48,391 nucleotides of DNA, from NCBI RefSeq assembly GCF_000003605.2, contig NW_003109983.1:304244-352634 (forward strand). The letters are read 5' to 3'. The first letter of the stretch is position 1. Every line of letters starts with the position of its first letter. Positions 11,301 to 22,381 of this stretch are shown in pieces. The DNA comes from Saccoglossus kowalevskii. Taxonomy: Eukaryota > Hemichordata > Enteropneusta > Harrimaniidae. Both the position numbers and the translations under genes were made by a program. The notes under the pieces were generated by a model. That model ran no database searches. It was given only the letters and a program-made list of their open reading frames with translations, and was not told where the DNA came from.

Positions 11301-14300
11301 CGAACAAACACAACCACGATTTCTAAATTAACGTTTGATTTAAAAAAAAAAACAAAAAAACAATTTGGACGTCATCCAATATAGAAAAAAAATGACTGTG
11401 TTGGTTCACACGCACGAGCTCTTACTTCACTGGCTACCAATTTAAAACATGCGCTAAATAAAACTACATAATTATGGAAGCTGCGGAGTCATGAAACAGA
11501 TTCGATTATTCTCAAGCGCAAAAAACAAAAGACTCACAAACAGCGATCAATTTGGTCGGTCGCCGTGATGCCAAGCACAAATTGTGCGCTTACTAGGATA
11601 GAGTCCAGCTATATGCAATACGTACAGCGACTAGGAATTGCTAATCGTCATACTGATCTGACAAAAAATAGTATGTTAATTGGTCCTGTTTTGACAGAGT
11701 TCCATGAAATATGTGTATTCGGGAATTAAATGTGTCTGTTTATTAGCGCCAGGCTACCGCGGCGAGACGTAAATTGTATTTATCAGTACTCTTCAATACT
11801 CCGCCGGTGACAGAGAGTAAATTATTTCTGAACAAAGTAACAACTGCTAATTCATTACCCCTCAAATTCTGTCATTTTATTACGTAAATGAAAATGATTG
11901 AATTAGAAAGCACGAATCATTGATATATGCCCGTTAGAGCGTAGTTACACTCTGACAAGTGTCAATCAATTAAATGTCCCAGTAGGATCCCGCCGCCGCT
12001 GAGTGAAGACGCCTCGCGATGGCAGTATAATATTTTAATCTGGCAAACAATTATAATAATTTGACATTCCCGTCATTTATCTGAAGTGAATTTATGCTGG
12101 AAATATACCTTGTCAATATAAATGAAAAATAGGTGTATTTAAATTTAATTTTTTCATGACGTGTTTATAATGTCAACAATGGCCATGTCACGGTTGCGTT
12201 ATATGTCAATCCGCGCGTCACAGCTTCCGTGCCGAGGACTGATTCGAGGTCGAATTCAGTCTTTATTTTAGTTTTAACGCTTTATATGATCTGTTGCATG
12301 TAAGATATTTTATCTCTTTATATATTATATGTTTAGAAATAGAACTCTAAACGGTGATGCATGAACTGTAATATACATTTTAGTGATTTTTTTTTTTCTT
12401 ACAGCATAAATATAGTGCATTAGGCAATTCAACAAACCTGAACTGAAATTCACTATACAGCGCCCTCACACACCAAGGTTGTATAAAATATCTATGTCTT
12501 CAAAGTAAAGTCACGTAGACGTTTTAATCCTGAAATGACGTTCTAAATTTTAGCACTGGACTAACTTGTATCTTGATGCTGCAATTGTGTATGCGTAAAC
12601 TGCCTTGTAAAAAATCGAAGTTGCGTACACGTGGCCAGTACACTGTGCAGGCAAAATCATGGATTGTAATAATGGCTGTCAAACTGTCATAAAAATTAAC
12701 GTGCGTATGTAAGTCATCATACATCATCTTTATATTGAGTTTGAGCGACGCATGGACGCATGGACGGACGGACATCAAATTAATAGTGCCAGATTTCGGA
12801 CTTTGTCTGAAACTAGGACTAAAACATTATTCGCCGGCAAAAATAAAGTACCGCGTGAGTCGGTGTGGTATGCGGTGCAACATTCATTGAAGTCAGCGTT
12901 TGAACACGTGACATCGTGACAACATATTGTCATGTAGATAGTTGAACGTTAACTTCATGCATGAAAACAAATAAAATTATGGCGTTGTAAATAATGAAAT
13001 CCACACATCAAACGTGGCTAATATTTCCAACCCTATTTATGGATTGTAAGCAGAAAATATTGTATGTTTTTTTATGGAAACTGACTTTAAGTTAATAAGA
13101 AACACAAAAAAACTATATCCATCATTCACAAACTCTCATATAGAAAAAATACTCACAACTTAGTAGTACCATTGGACACGCTTGTTCGTCCATGGGGAAA
13201 CGATGGAAATGCATATTACACGATAAAGTCACACTCAGTCTGTCGAGAATTATAAACAATTTGTTTACCTAGCAGTTGATTAAATTAGGGAACGGTTGTG
13301 TGATAATACGAAAAAAGTATTTAATTATGTATTATACGAAAATGATAAATATATGACACTAAACACTGCACTGTGAACCTATCGTACACTGTTTTTGCAC
13401 TATTTTTCACTACGCGACGTTGCATGATTTGCGTCAATACGCCAGTGCATGCGCATTCGCGTTGCGTTTTTCGCGGAATGCCAACATAAAGTTGGGAGAA
13501 AGTTCGCGAGAAAACATAACCTTGAGTGCAAAAAAATACTAACATATTAAATAAAACAAAATCAAGTTGCCGTGTAATTTCAAAGTAGACCTTATATCCT
13601 GTGCTCACCTCGAACTGTAAAATATGACCCCATCTGGAGTGATCTTCATGGATCGGTTAATGGTCGTAACATAGTGATGGGTACCTTGCTTACTGTTCTC
13701 GAAATACAAATCAGGTTTCCAAATTAGATCGAGTATTGACGATGATGAGAGTATGATTGATTTGGTCTGATTGTGGAACAACCGTTCGTCTTTCCACTTC
13801 GTGTGTAGGAACATAGTAGTTGAGTAATCCTGCAACAATTAAAGTGCCTGTGAAATGGCTGCTATTTTCACGCCTAAAATTATCCATTGATACATAAATA
13901 TTATTAATTTGTATGTTTCTAAGCATAAATAATTTATTTTAAGTGAAAAAATGTGTTTTAAACTCAGTCTACGGAAACTTTTTTGTGTGTATTTTAAAAC
14001 GAGGCTCCTGATTAGCTTCTCGTTTGCATACAGAAATTCCCCTTGTGACGTCAGAAGGGGAAGTCGCTGGGCAGCTTGCATTGCCGATACGTGTAAATAA
14101 GGCAAATTTCTTGTGCTGTTTTCTCGTCTTTGACTAAATTGCCACTTATATATTTGTTCGTCGAGGAGATGAACCATACTGAACACATAGTATCAAGTNN
14201 NNNNNNNNNNNNNNNNNNNNNNNNNNNNNNNNNNNNNNNNNNNNNNNNNNNNNNNNNNNNNNNNNNNNNNNNNNNNNNNNNNNNNNNNNNNNNNNNNNNN

Positions 14301-17300
14301 NNNNNNNNNNNNNNNNNNNNNNNNNNNNNNNNNNNNNNNNNNNNNNNNNNNNNNNNNNNNNNNNNNNNNNNNNNNNNNNNNNNNNNNNNNNNNNNNNNNN
14401 NNNNNNNNNNNNNNNNNNNNNNNNNNNNNNNNNNNNNNNNNNNNNNNNNNNNNNNNNNNNNNNNNNNNNNNNNNNNNNNNNNNNNNNNNNNNNNNNNNNN
14501 NNNNNNNNNNNNNNNNNNNNNNNNNNNNNNNNNNNNNNNNNNNNNNNNNNNNNNNNNNNNNNNNNNNNNNNNNNNNNNNNNNNNNNNNNNNNNNNNNNNN
14601 NNNNNNNNNNNNNNNNNNNNNNNNNNNNNNNNNNNNNNNNNNNNNNNNNNNNNNNNNNNNNNNNNNNNNNNNNNNNNNNNNNNNNNNNNNNNNNNNNNNN
14701 NNNNNNNNNNNNTCATTACTGCTACCTTTTACATAACACGGTTGGTCTCTATAAAGTAATAATCAGGATCGCAAAAAAAAATCAAATCATTTGAAACACA
14801 TACTCGACGTTTCTCTCCATTTTGAAATCCGTCTCAGTGATCATGGGCTAGTCCCGAATCTATTTTTTTTCGAAAACGTTTTGTATTTTCGGCGTTTCTC
14901 GTTAAAACCTAGTTGTTTTGTCATGGACAGGGACAGTTTTTCAAAAAAAAAAAAGAATCTGAGGTGAAGTGGACAATCCATATGACGCTGTTAGGAGGAA
15001 GTGCACCCCAACCTTTTCTCGTTATTTTCACGGCTTTCGTCCACCGATTTCGCACCTTCGGATCGATTCGAAACGTGTAAATACTTACACTATAACTATA
15101 CGCATTACTGCAACCGCCCACAACACAACGTTTAACCATCATAAAAGTTTGTTGTGAAAACAACTTCTTAAAATTCGCTCCCTCAAAAATAAAATAAAAT
15201 AGACAAAAGAAACGCCGATTAAAAAATGTATATCGTTTAAAAGTACAGTTGTACGTTGAATGACACAGTGATATAAAAGTACGGCCCAGGGGTATGGCTT
15301 CCTCTCATATTTTTGCATTTGGTGGCAAACTTTCGGCGAGAGTCGGAAATCCGGAAACAGTCGACCGTTTCAGGATAGGTGGGCGTGGCTACAGCACGGG
15401 AAATATCTCAAATTTACTTGGATGTGAGTAATTATTTTCAGCAAAAAAATCAATAATTGCCCATTTCAGTGGAGCACAGATCTAAAATGGGAAGCGTGTG
15501 AGTGGGCATTGCAGAGCAATGCTTTGTTGAGCGGCGCCCTCTACGTCGTCAAAAGAACGGATACGTGTTAGTTTATAATACATCCACAGTGACTGCTATG
15601 TCCAATTTGTGATCCATGCTATGAATCGCAAGCGTACACAGATGTCGCTTGGATACACAATGATATTTGGTTATATAGTTATTCGTCATTTAGGTTATAG
15701 CAAATATGCAAACAACAGTGTTTCAGTTTTGACGGTCGAAAATAAAGCAATATCGACGTTATGTACATGATTACCACGTCCTTTCAAAATATTACTCTGT
15801 CGATGGGGGGGGGCGCGAATCACGAGAACCCTGTTTCCAACTGCTTTCCTTTGATATAACAACTCCAATTAATGTACCATTCGATATTACGACCATAAAT
15901 AGGTAAATTAGATCGTAGCCTCTTTTAATTTCACGAATGAAGATTCTGATAAATCCTTTAATATATAACTTGCATTTATAATATGTATAATATAAAATTT
16001 AACTTTACATTGTAATTTTTTCATTGCAATAAATAAATTATGAAATTAGCACAAGTTCATTGAATCACTTGAATTTAACCAGTGTCCTTAAAATTCATTT
16101 TAAATGACAAACCATATATATCTACGAGTGGCTAGTTTCGTTAATTTTAAGTTGTTTGTTCGATATTAAATTTAGTTTGATCTCTTTTTGGTATATTTTG
16201 ACTTCACAAAAACAAGAAACATCACCGCGATAATTATGAGATACGTGTGAAAATGATTATTGTTGAATCTAACTGTTACGGTTTGATGATTTTTATTTCT
16301 GTTCAGTGACGTATATCTGTGTGATAATCAGATGTAAATGTGTGAAATGTACACTGAACGATACGAACAGATGTTCTGACTACAACGTCAATAGGGTTGT
16401 TGATTCAGTCACGTGTCATTGTGTTTCGTATTGATCACAATCTATATACATTTCGCAACAAGATCGAGTAGTGGGAATTTTCCGTACATCGAGCACGTGA
16501 CTCACGCTTAAAATGTGTACCTCCGTGTCGGACAATTTTGGTGTTTTACGACACGAAACGAGTCTTTTTTTGCTAACAAGGAATTTCTACACGGCTAGGA
16601 AGACAACACACGCCTTCAATGCAAGTTCAGTTATCTCTCACTGTGTTCTAATGCACATTTCTGTGCGTGAAATCGAGTGAAATGTACACGCGTTTGCTTT
16701 TGATACAATGTAAATATCACATACATAGCAGTAATACACTGTGAATGCCGGGCTTGATAACAAGTTACCAAACCACTCGAAATAAATACAGTTTTTTTAG
16801 AAGTATACACGTCCGAGTCGAGTATGGAAATGTGGGTGTGACATTCGGAGACTACCTGTGCTGCATTATGAGTTGTGTCCCCATGCTGCATAATGATGCC
16901 GTAGGTTATTATTTGTGAAATGCGTCCTTTTCATGTTATTTTTCAGGTTTGCTTGAGAATGAGTGATCTATTGATTGGTTTTCCTGACTAATCATAGGTT
17001 ATTTGAAAAATATATTCCAGTAGTATTGGTGTAGGATATTTTCGAATTCGCGAATGGCAATATAATGTATCTTCAATTTGTTCTCTAAAAGACCATATAG
17101 TATCGTCGCCTGTTTGAAGGCGGAGGACAACAATCTTCAGCAAACCAGAGTAAATAATATAATCACAGTATAGTGGTATTTTTCCGATGTTTTATTCTTG
17201 ACGAGATAATCCGTACTATAAAACGCAGCATGTAAACGGCGTTTTTAATAGTAGGAGTAATGGCTCAAATGCATTTATTTAGAATGATTCTAGGAACATA

Positions 17301-20210
17301 TTTGAAAACAAAATATGAAATTTCATTTTTTAACTATACATTTCCTTGTTCGTTTTCAAACAACGTGCTTTCAATTTATACATGCTGCTCTCAATGTGGT
17401 TGTTGGAATTTATTACGTGATGTATTATGTAATTAATGAGACCATTGTATTCACATTATTCCGACTACATGTGCGTTTATGTTATTTATGTTAACGACGC
17501 AAATGCTAGATAATCACTTTATGTTTACAGTTGTACTTCGTATTATTTGATTGATCAGTATAAACAACATGTGCTGTCAAACAATAAACCTACCATGGTG
17601 TTTTCAGACACCGAATCCAGGCTCGTAATGAACATACGAACTGACACGTTCAGTTGACCTGAAAGTTCAAGATTTAGTTTGATTAGTTATTCATGGTATA
17701 TTTAAGCAATAAAGCATCGACCACCAAGCTTATACCGAGAGATTTTGCCTATAAGCATAATCTATTTGAACCCGTGTAAGCAATGGTTCAGTGCGCAATC
17801 GTGTGTTATACGAGCAAAACTTTTCTTTGTTTCATAATATGATTAAATTTTGCGAGGAATCATGCGACCTGATTATTATGCAGAAATGTAATTCTAAGCA
17901 AATTAACTACGCTTCCTACCTAATGAGTATTTACGACGTCGATGAATTTAAAACACAATTATAACCACACACATACCCGTCAGTTAGAAGCAAACAGTTT
18001 TTTTTTTTAACTTTTTATCTACGCTCATAAATTTACTGTCTTTTACTCTGCAGCAGTACACAATACTCATTGGCCGTTGTGGCATGTTTCCAAATTAATA
18101 TGCATAACCTCAATCTATCATGTATACAGTTTTACTATTGGTGTAAGTAGTGTCAGGTAAGAAAACCACATAGGTTCATTGGGTGTACAGTTCCATAACA
18201 GTAACGTGAGCGGCCCTGGAACCAGCATTACTTCATTTTTAGATAACCGTATTCGCGACTCCTATTATTTCATGTATGTTTATTTCCTACATGTTACAAA
18301 ACATCTGGTAGAACAATTTTAATGTTCTGCCTTTTTAAAGATATTATACGTTTGTGACCTTATCCTGGTATCACCATAGCGACAACTGCCAAAATATTGT
18401 TTGGAAATGATGCCAAATAACATAATAATAAACCGATGTCGCAATTGTATGGTCTCCAGGTCTACTACATAACGTAACTACTTTTTCATTTACCTTCGTA
18501 GTTGGGTCTGACAATGCTTGAACCATCAATATGCAATTCATCAATGATATGCTTTTCAGTTGAGACCGTAGGTACCACTGACATTCTGAAAGAAAGAAAA
18601 TGAATTCAAAAGTTGCATTGAAAGTGTTCTTGTAACATAATGTAACGAAACATTGCTACATTGCTTTGGTTGATTGGACAGGGGCTTTTTCTTGGAATCA
18701 CGATCAAGTAAAACTATTTTGCGTTTAGTCAAATGTAAATGTGATTAATTATGTACGAATAACTGAAACCGCCCCAAATCTAAACGTTATAGAACATGTT
18801 TATTCGAACATATATGGGCTATCATGTAAAGGCAGACCATACATACATTGATTATTTTTAATTGTTAATTTCAGTATTAGAACAAATAATAGTAGTTGTA
18901 CACGTATGATATGTGTTTGGGGTCACAACTAAACCAACAAACGAACAAGTAACCATAATTGAAATTGCTACAAAATTAATAACAATTAAATAATTCAGAC
19001 CTAAGAAGCTATTCTGTGCGTCAACTAACATTCAAATTCACAAGCCATTTTCACCAGCCACATTAATACATTTTATTGCTAGTGCTTTTGTGACCAACTT
19101 CCTTGTACACTGTACACCCACGCGATGTATCAAGTTTTTTACAATGGTATTCTTTGTCTGTTTCCATTACCTTGTCGTGATATACAGCAAGTAAAATTGC
19201 GTTTTTTTGACATTCGTTCTATGATAGAGTGAATGATGACATACTTTTTTTATTACTAGGAATATTGAGTGATTGAACTTGTGTTGATTTCACGAACACA
19301 ATAGCACGTGCATGTCTATGTATTACATGGTGTTTGTTCGTGTATGTGTGTGTCTACTTCTATAATGAACGGTGGCGTTCCCAATCTTGAATAAATTGCC
19401 TATTTGGGCAAAATTTTGAATTGTGAAGATATCACCGTTATTACTGTTTTTGTGTGTAGGTTGCCGCGGAAATATAAGTTGGATCATTATATATCAGAAT
19501 ATTTTGTACGTTATAAGATCGAATCGACTGCATCGTTTTAATTTTGTAATTGGCCTGACATATGATGAAAACATGTTTTAATATGAGTATTTATAAGTAA
19601 TTGATATCTATAATTATGATGATATATATGCCAGCTAATTTTAAATAATAATAATATTGTTTACACCCATAGGAATATGTTTTAAACAACATTATTTTTT
19701 AGTCGAATGAATCACAAAAATATTGATAATCTGATTCTGTTATAACTAGTGTCATTTAATCACATCTCTTCCTCTCTCTTTCATACACTAGACATTAGCA
19801 TTTGCCATTCATGAAAGATTAATGTGACCACGCTCAGTAATATTTGCACAACAATAGTCATCAAACATCATGACAGCTGAGTTGTAATGACGCTACTGTT
19901 GTGGCCGAGAGTTCCCGAAGTAACACGTTGCTTACAATATACATGTACGTTCATCGGAGATTCAAATATAGAAAGAGAGAGCCTGGTCGTTTTATTATAT
20001 ATGTAACTGTTTCATGCTTATAGTTAATACTCATCGGTAAATTGGCGTATGCAACCAAACAACTGAAAGGCTAAAGGACGCAACAAGAGTGGGTAAAATA
20101 GAATCAATAGCTTCCGACATGAGAAACACAACTGGTACTTACATAAAAACATAAATCATGATGTACTGCATTTTTGTCAATAATTCTCCTGCTTTTCTAC
20201 CATTCAACAT
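8102..20210 (-). CDS. Gene B: Cys-loop ligand-gated anion channel subunit (9 exons, 442 aa)
   Basis: Exons 5' to 3' on the minus strand: 20210-20143, 18585-18494, 17658-17594, 13829-13609, 13239-13157, 10715-10575, 9994-9765, 9142-8990 and 8377-8102. They sum to 1329 nt, an exact open frame. Order: signal peptide, N-terminal helix, loop D (STTMFLHTKWKDERL), loop A (WKPDLYFEN), Cys-loop, M1 to M4, stop three residues after VVY. Likely N-glycosylation sites include NVS and NQT. As in its sisters, Pro at M2 -2' is Ala, the loop-B Glu is Leu, and loop C lacks cysteines. It is the most divergent copy in M2 (SLNLTSALTVVAQ). The last intron uses a GC donor. Role: subunit of a pentameric plasma-membrane channel, probably anion-conducting; ligand unknown. 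Confidence 0.93.
8990..9142 (-). CDS. Gene B exon 8: M3, ending at a GC donor
   Basis: Acceptor ACATTCCAG; the exon starts ALDVYIFASFCFVLGGLVEF (M3). The exon ends ...ACGGAGGAACCG before GCAAGT, a GC-AG donor with an otherwise consensus +3 to +6. The alternative GT four bases downstream would give phase 1, incompatible with the phase-0 start of the M4 exon and with the phase-0 introns in genes A and C. Confidence 0.88.
9765..9994 (-). CDS. Gene B exon 7: M1-M2 (230 bp)
   Basis: Acceptor TTTGTTTTTCAG and donor GTTAGT. It encodes PWSSLEVTFILQRQ, M1 (LGYYLLVFYVPCVLLVTVSF) and M2 starting TAARVSLNLTSALTVVAQ. Ser is at 2', Asn at 4' and Leu at 9'. It reads SFISFW where A and C read SW(I/V)SFW. 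It ends in phase 0 after SYTT. Confidence 0.95.
10575..10715 (-). CDS. Gene B exon 6: loop B to loop C (141 bp)
   Basis: Acceptor CGATAATACAG and donor GTAAGT. It completes Tyr, then AYNGHELKLSWYKNQSFEVF, LPQFTLAGYELDEH and LLYYAEDI. It is one codon longer than in gene A and two longer than in gene C. The loop C segment has no cysteine and has Glu where human GlyR alpha1 has Tyr202 (my alignment from memory). Confidence 0.94.
10716..13156. other. Gene B intron 5
   Basis: About 2.4 kb between the loop B/C exon and the Cys-loop exon. Apart from the decayed hairpin repeat near 12.66-12.82 kb I see nothing coding. Several short open frames (for example 10635-10940) overlap exon sequence in the wrong frame or lack splice context. 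Confidence 0.6.
12660..12822 (+). repeat. Decayed copy of the hairpin-ended repeat
   Basis: GACGCATGGACGCATGGACG is followed by ATTTCGGACTTTGTCTGAAA and AGGACT. This parallels the CGGACGCACGCACAGACTCA, TTTTCGGACTGCGTCCGAAC and GGGGACT of the array end at 34.88-34.96 kb, with many substitutions. It looks like an old copy of the same element end, possibly with some of the monomer upstream. Confidence 0.6.
13157..13239 (-). CDS. Gene B exon 5: Cys-loop (83 bp)
   Basis: Acceptor ATTCTCGACAG and donor GTGAGT; 83 bp. It encodes LSVTLSCNMHFHRFPMDEQA then C, PMVLLS: Cys-x13-Cys with FPMD. After the second Cys it reads PMVLLSY, with Leu in place of the conserved loop-B Glu. Confidence 0.95.
13609..13829 (-). 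CDS. Gene B exon 4: loops D, A and E (221 bp)
   Basis: Acceptor TTGTTGCAG and donor GTGAGC; 221 bp as in gene C. It encodes DYSTTMFLHTKWKDERLF (loop D), then ILDLIWKPDLYFENSKQG (loop A, WxPD), then a beta-hairpin ending DGVIFYSSR. His occupies the place of the GlyR/GABA loop-D Arg that holds the agonist carboxylate. Confidence 0.95.
14199..14712. other. Assembly gap (514 N)
   Basis: An unbroken run of N inside gene B intron 3. All nine expected gene B exons are found outside it, so it need not hide a receptor exon. It may contain repeat sequence related to the neighbouring THAP fragment. Confidence 1.
14921..15142 (-). pseudogene. THAP-domain fragment with a lost zinc ligand
   Basis: From the Met at 15142 the frame reads MMVKRCVVGGCSN, then YTFRIDPKVRNRWTKAVK, then PPNSVIWIVHFTSDSF. 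This matches the THAP zinc-finger pattern (C2CH, DNA-binding) found in cellular THAP proteins and in P and Kolobok transposases. The third ligand, normally Cys in an (I/V)CxxHF motif, is Trp here (IWIVHF). The frame then enters a T-run (FFFF) and stops soon after. It lies on the same strand as gene B inside its intron 3, so it is probably a transposon remnant. It could also be the first exon of a decayed THAP gene. Confidence 0.75.
15164..17593. other. Rest of gene B intron 3, no gene seen
   Basis: About 2.4 kb of mostly AT-rich sequence. The GC-richer part at 15290-15560 (including GGCGCCCTCTACG) looks like a repeat fragment, but I could not find its ends. No splice-supported exon recognised. 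Confidence 0.5.
17594..17658 (-). CDS. Gene B exon 3 (65 bp)
   Basis: Acceptor GAACTTTCAG and donor GTAGGT. It encodes QLNVSVRMFITSLDSVSENT then M, the first beta-strand region, with an NVS glycosylation sequon. It is one codon shorter than the 68-bp exon of gene C; entry and exit phases agree. Confidence 0.94.
18494..18585 (-). CDS. Gene B exon 2: N-terminal helix (92 bp)
   Basis: Acceptor TTTCTTTCAG and donor GTAAAT; 92 bp, the same as in gene C. It encodes KHIIDELHIDGSSIVRPNYE then Gly across the splice, the usual N-terminal helix ending in RPNxxG of this family. It enters at the third position of a codon. Confidence 0.94.
18586..20142. other. Gene B intron 1
   Basis: About 1.56 kb, AT-rich, with no recognisable exon or repeat. 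Confidence 0.5.
20143..20210 (-). CDS. Gene B exon 1: probable signal peptide
   Basis: On the minus strand an ATG at 20210, preceded in frame by TAG five codons upstream, opens MLNGRKAGELLTK and then hydrophobic MQYIMIYVF before donor GTAAGT. The exon leaves 2 nt, which the first base of exon 2 completes to Ile. The joined start then reads IMSVVPTVSTEKH. A charged n-region, hydrophobic core and polar end fit a secretory signal peptide. Phase and an open frame support the splice; there is no transcript. A second in-frame Met lies at residue 14. Confidence 0.65.
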
Positions 20211-22248
20211 GTTATTTATCTAACATCTGTAATATAACCCAATGCACAAGTGTTAAATTACGCGATCAATTCTACTTGGCAAAAACACGGATGAATGTAA
20301 TTTTGCATTAATGATTTATATTAATATCTGTAACATAACCGTTTGCCCTGAAATCGTGAAGCTGTCATGGATAACCAGAGCAATTGCTAGGAGGCTGGAG
20401 ACTTATATTACATCAAAGCCTCGGTCTAGCCGAGTAAATGAAATCTACCCACCCCAAAACTGTAAGGCGGGTGCGTAATACGCAATGGGAATCAGATAGG
20501 TTAAATATCTTACCTCCGATTACGTTGGGTTGACGGTGCGGTATGGAATTCGCGTGTTAGGTGTATTCATTGTGAGTGATACACAACTAACTGCGTATGT
20601 ATCTATATAAATAAATAAATACGGGTACCACATTGGCGTATTAAGTGGCAGCACGTGACACATAATACAACACGCGAACAATTGTCAGTGCGCAGCGAAC
20701 GTACACAATTTACGAATTTAATTAGCGTCTTGTGTTGTGTACAACGAATGTATTTGTTGTGGAGCCGTTACAAATTACCGCAGATATTCTCTTCTGGCAG
20801 CTCAGTAAAACAAATTACTAAATATCAAAACGATTAACATGTCCGCTCGATGGGTGCGGTCGTTGTTAATTTCACTCATTGGGAAGTTCAAACAAAAATG
20901 TTTAAACAAATATTTTTTTTTCTATGACAATTCCGCGATTCGTCCGTAATGATGTGTTTCGTTGCATCATTAATGAGTATTTCGTTTGTTTACAACAAAA
21001 TACCAGTAAATTTAATATGGTAATCAGATGAGCGTTCTATCTATTTTTAATGAATGTTGAAGATCATGCCCAGGTGTTTGTTTGAGTGCAGGTGCCGGTG
21101 ATCTGCGTGTAACTGTTTTCACTTGCTAAATGTTGATGTCATTCTACACGGAAGATAGAGTGTTGTTTTGCGCATGTACAAAGTTTGCCAACGGCCAACG
21201 CGATTAAGATAGGGAACGTGGGAAACCAACAGAAGCGTTTTGTTTTTGTTTTCAGACAAAGACCAACTTGGCGACGTGATACAAACGAGTCATTTTTTTA
21301 ATCAACTACAGGACCATGGGATCGAAATATCTGACGCATGTCACGAACTAATTTCCACCGTGTTTCATGCGTATTCAACTCAGACAACCATGTTACATGT
21401 ATATCATTAGCTGGTTTAACATTGAAATGAGGTTCCGCCACCCATTTTAGATATAATTGTGTTCAATTCTAAATGTTGCCTAGTATCAGGATGCAGATAA
21501 AACGACATCTCCAAGCTCGTCTAGTTCGCCAACACAAAATTACGAGATCAGACGCTATACTGTGACGCGTAATGCACTCCGACGGTGTCGACGCTAGGAA
21601 ACACGTGGTGCCAGCTCAATTAGATTGTCCTTTTGAAAGTTCAAATTAGATACTCCTTGTGAAATTGACCACAATGTCAGACTCGTTGACATCAGAGTAA
21701 CTGATCACCGCGGATAGCCATCAATACAGCTCAATGGTTGAATTCCAAGACGGTTAGAGTTCAATAAGATAGCTCTTCGGGAATAGGTTTGGTTCTGCTT
21801 CGCCACGCTGTTTGTTTTTTAGCCAAGCAATTAGTTTTTGAACGTGAAATATGTGTATCAAAGGGCACACATTTGTCGCACGTAATCTGTTTTTCCTATC
21901 TCCACGGTATCGTCGTTATCACACTAACGTCTGTGCGCCCGTTGTTGTGTGCGTTCAGAAAATAGAACTAAATGTGAGCTATATGCTACATTTCATGTGT
22001 TGGTAGACGTTTGCTCGCTGTGCTTATATGGCGACAGTGAAATGCACCACACCAGTAACAAGCGGAGAGAATTACAAGCGCTATCAAGATAGAAAACACA
22101 TCCACGGCCAGACGTTTCTTCAATAGAATATTACTTTGTTTTTCCGCTTCACTGGTCAATAACGTGATGAAATACGGGTCGTAATTTCAAATATTAACTA
22201 ATTATATAAGGTCACGTGGCGTACTGGTTAATACGTTATCAAAATGTG
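20211..22248. other. Upstream region of gene B, no gene seen
   Basis: About 2 kb 5' of the gene B start codon. It should hold the gene B promoter and 5' untranslated exon, but I cannot place a TATA box or initiator with confidence. TTATATTACAG just upstream of the ATG on the minus strand could be an acceptor for a 5'-UTR intron. Confidence 0.4.

Positions 22249-22381
<133 letters not shown>

Noticed and set aside
14051-14759. Long ORFs spanning the first N gap
   Set aside because: Mostly unknown residues translated from N; not evidence of coding sequence.
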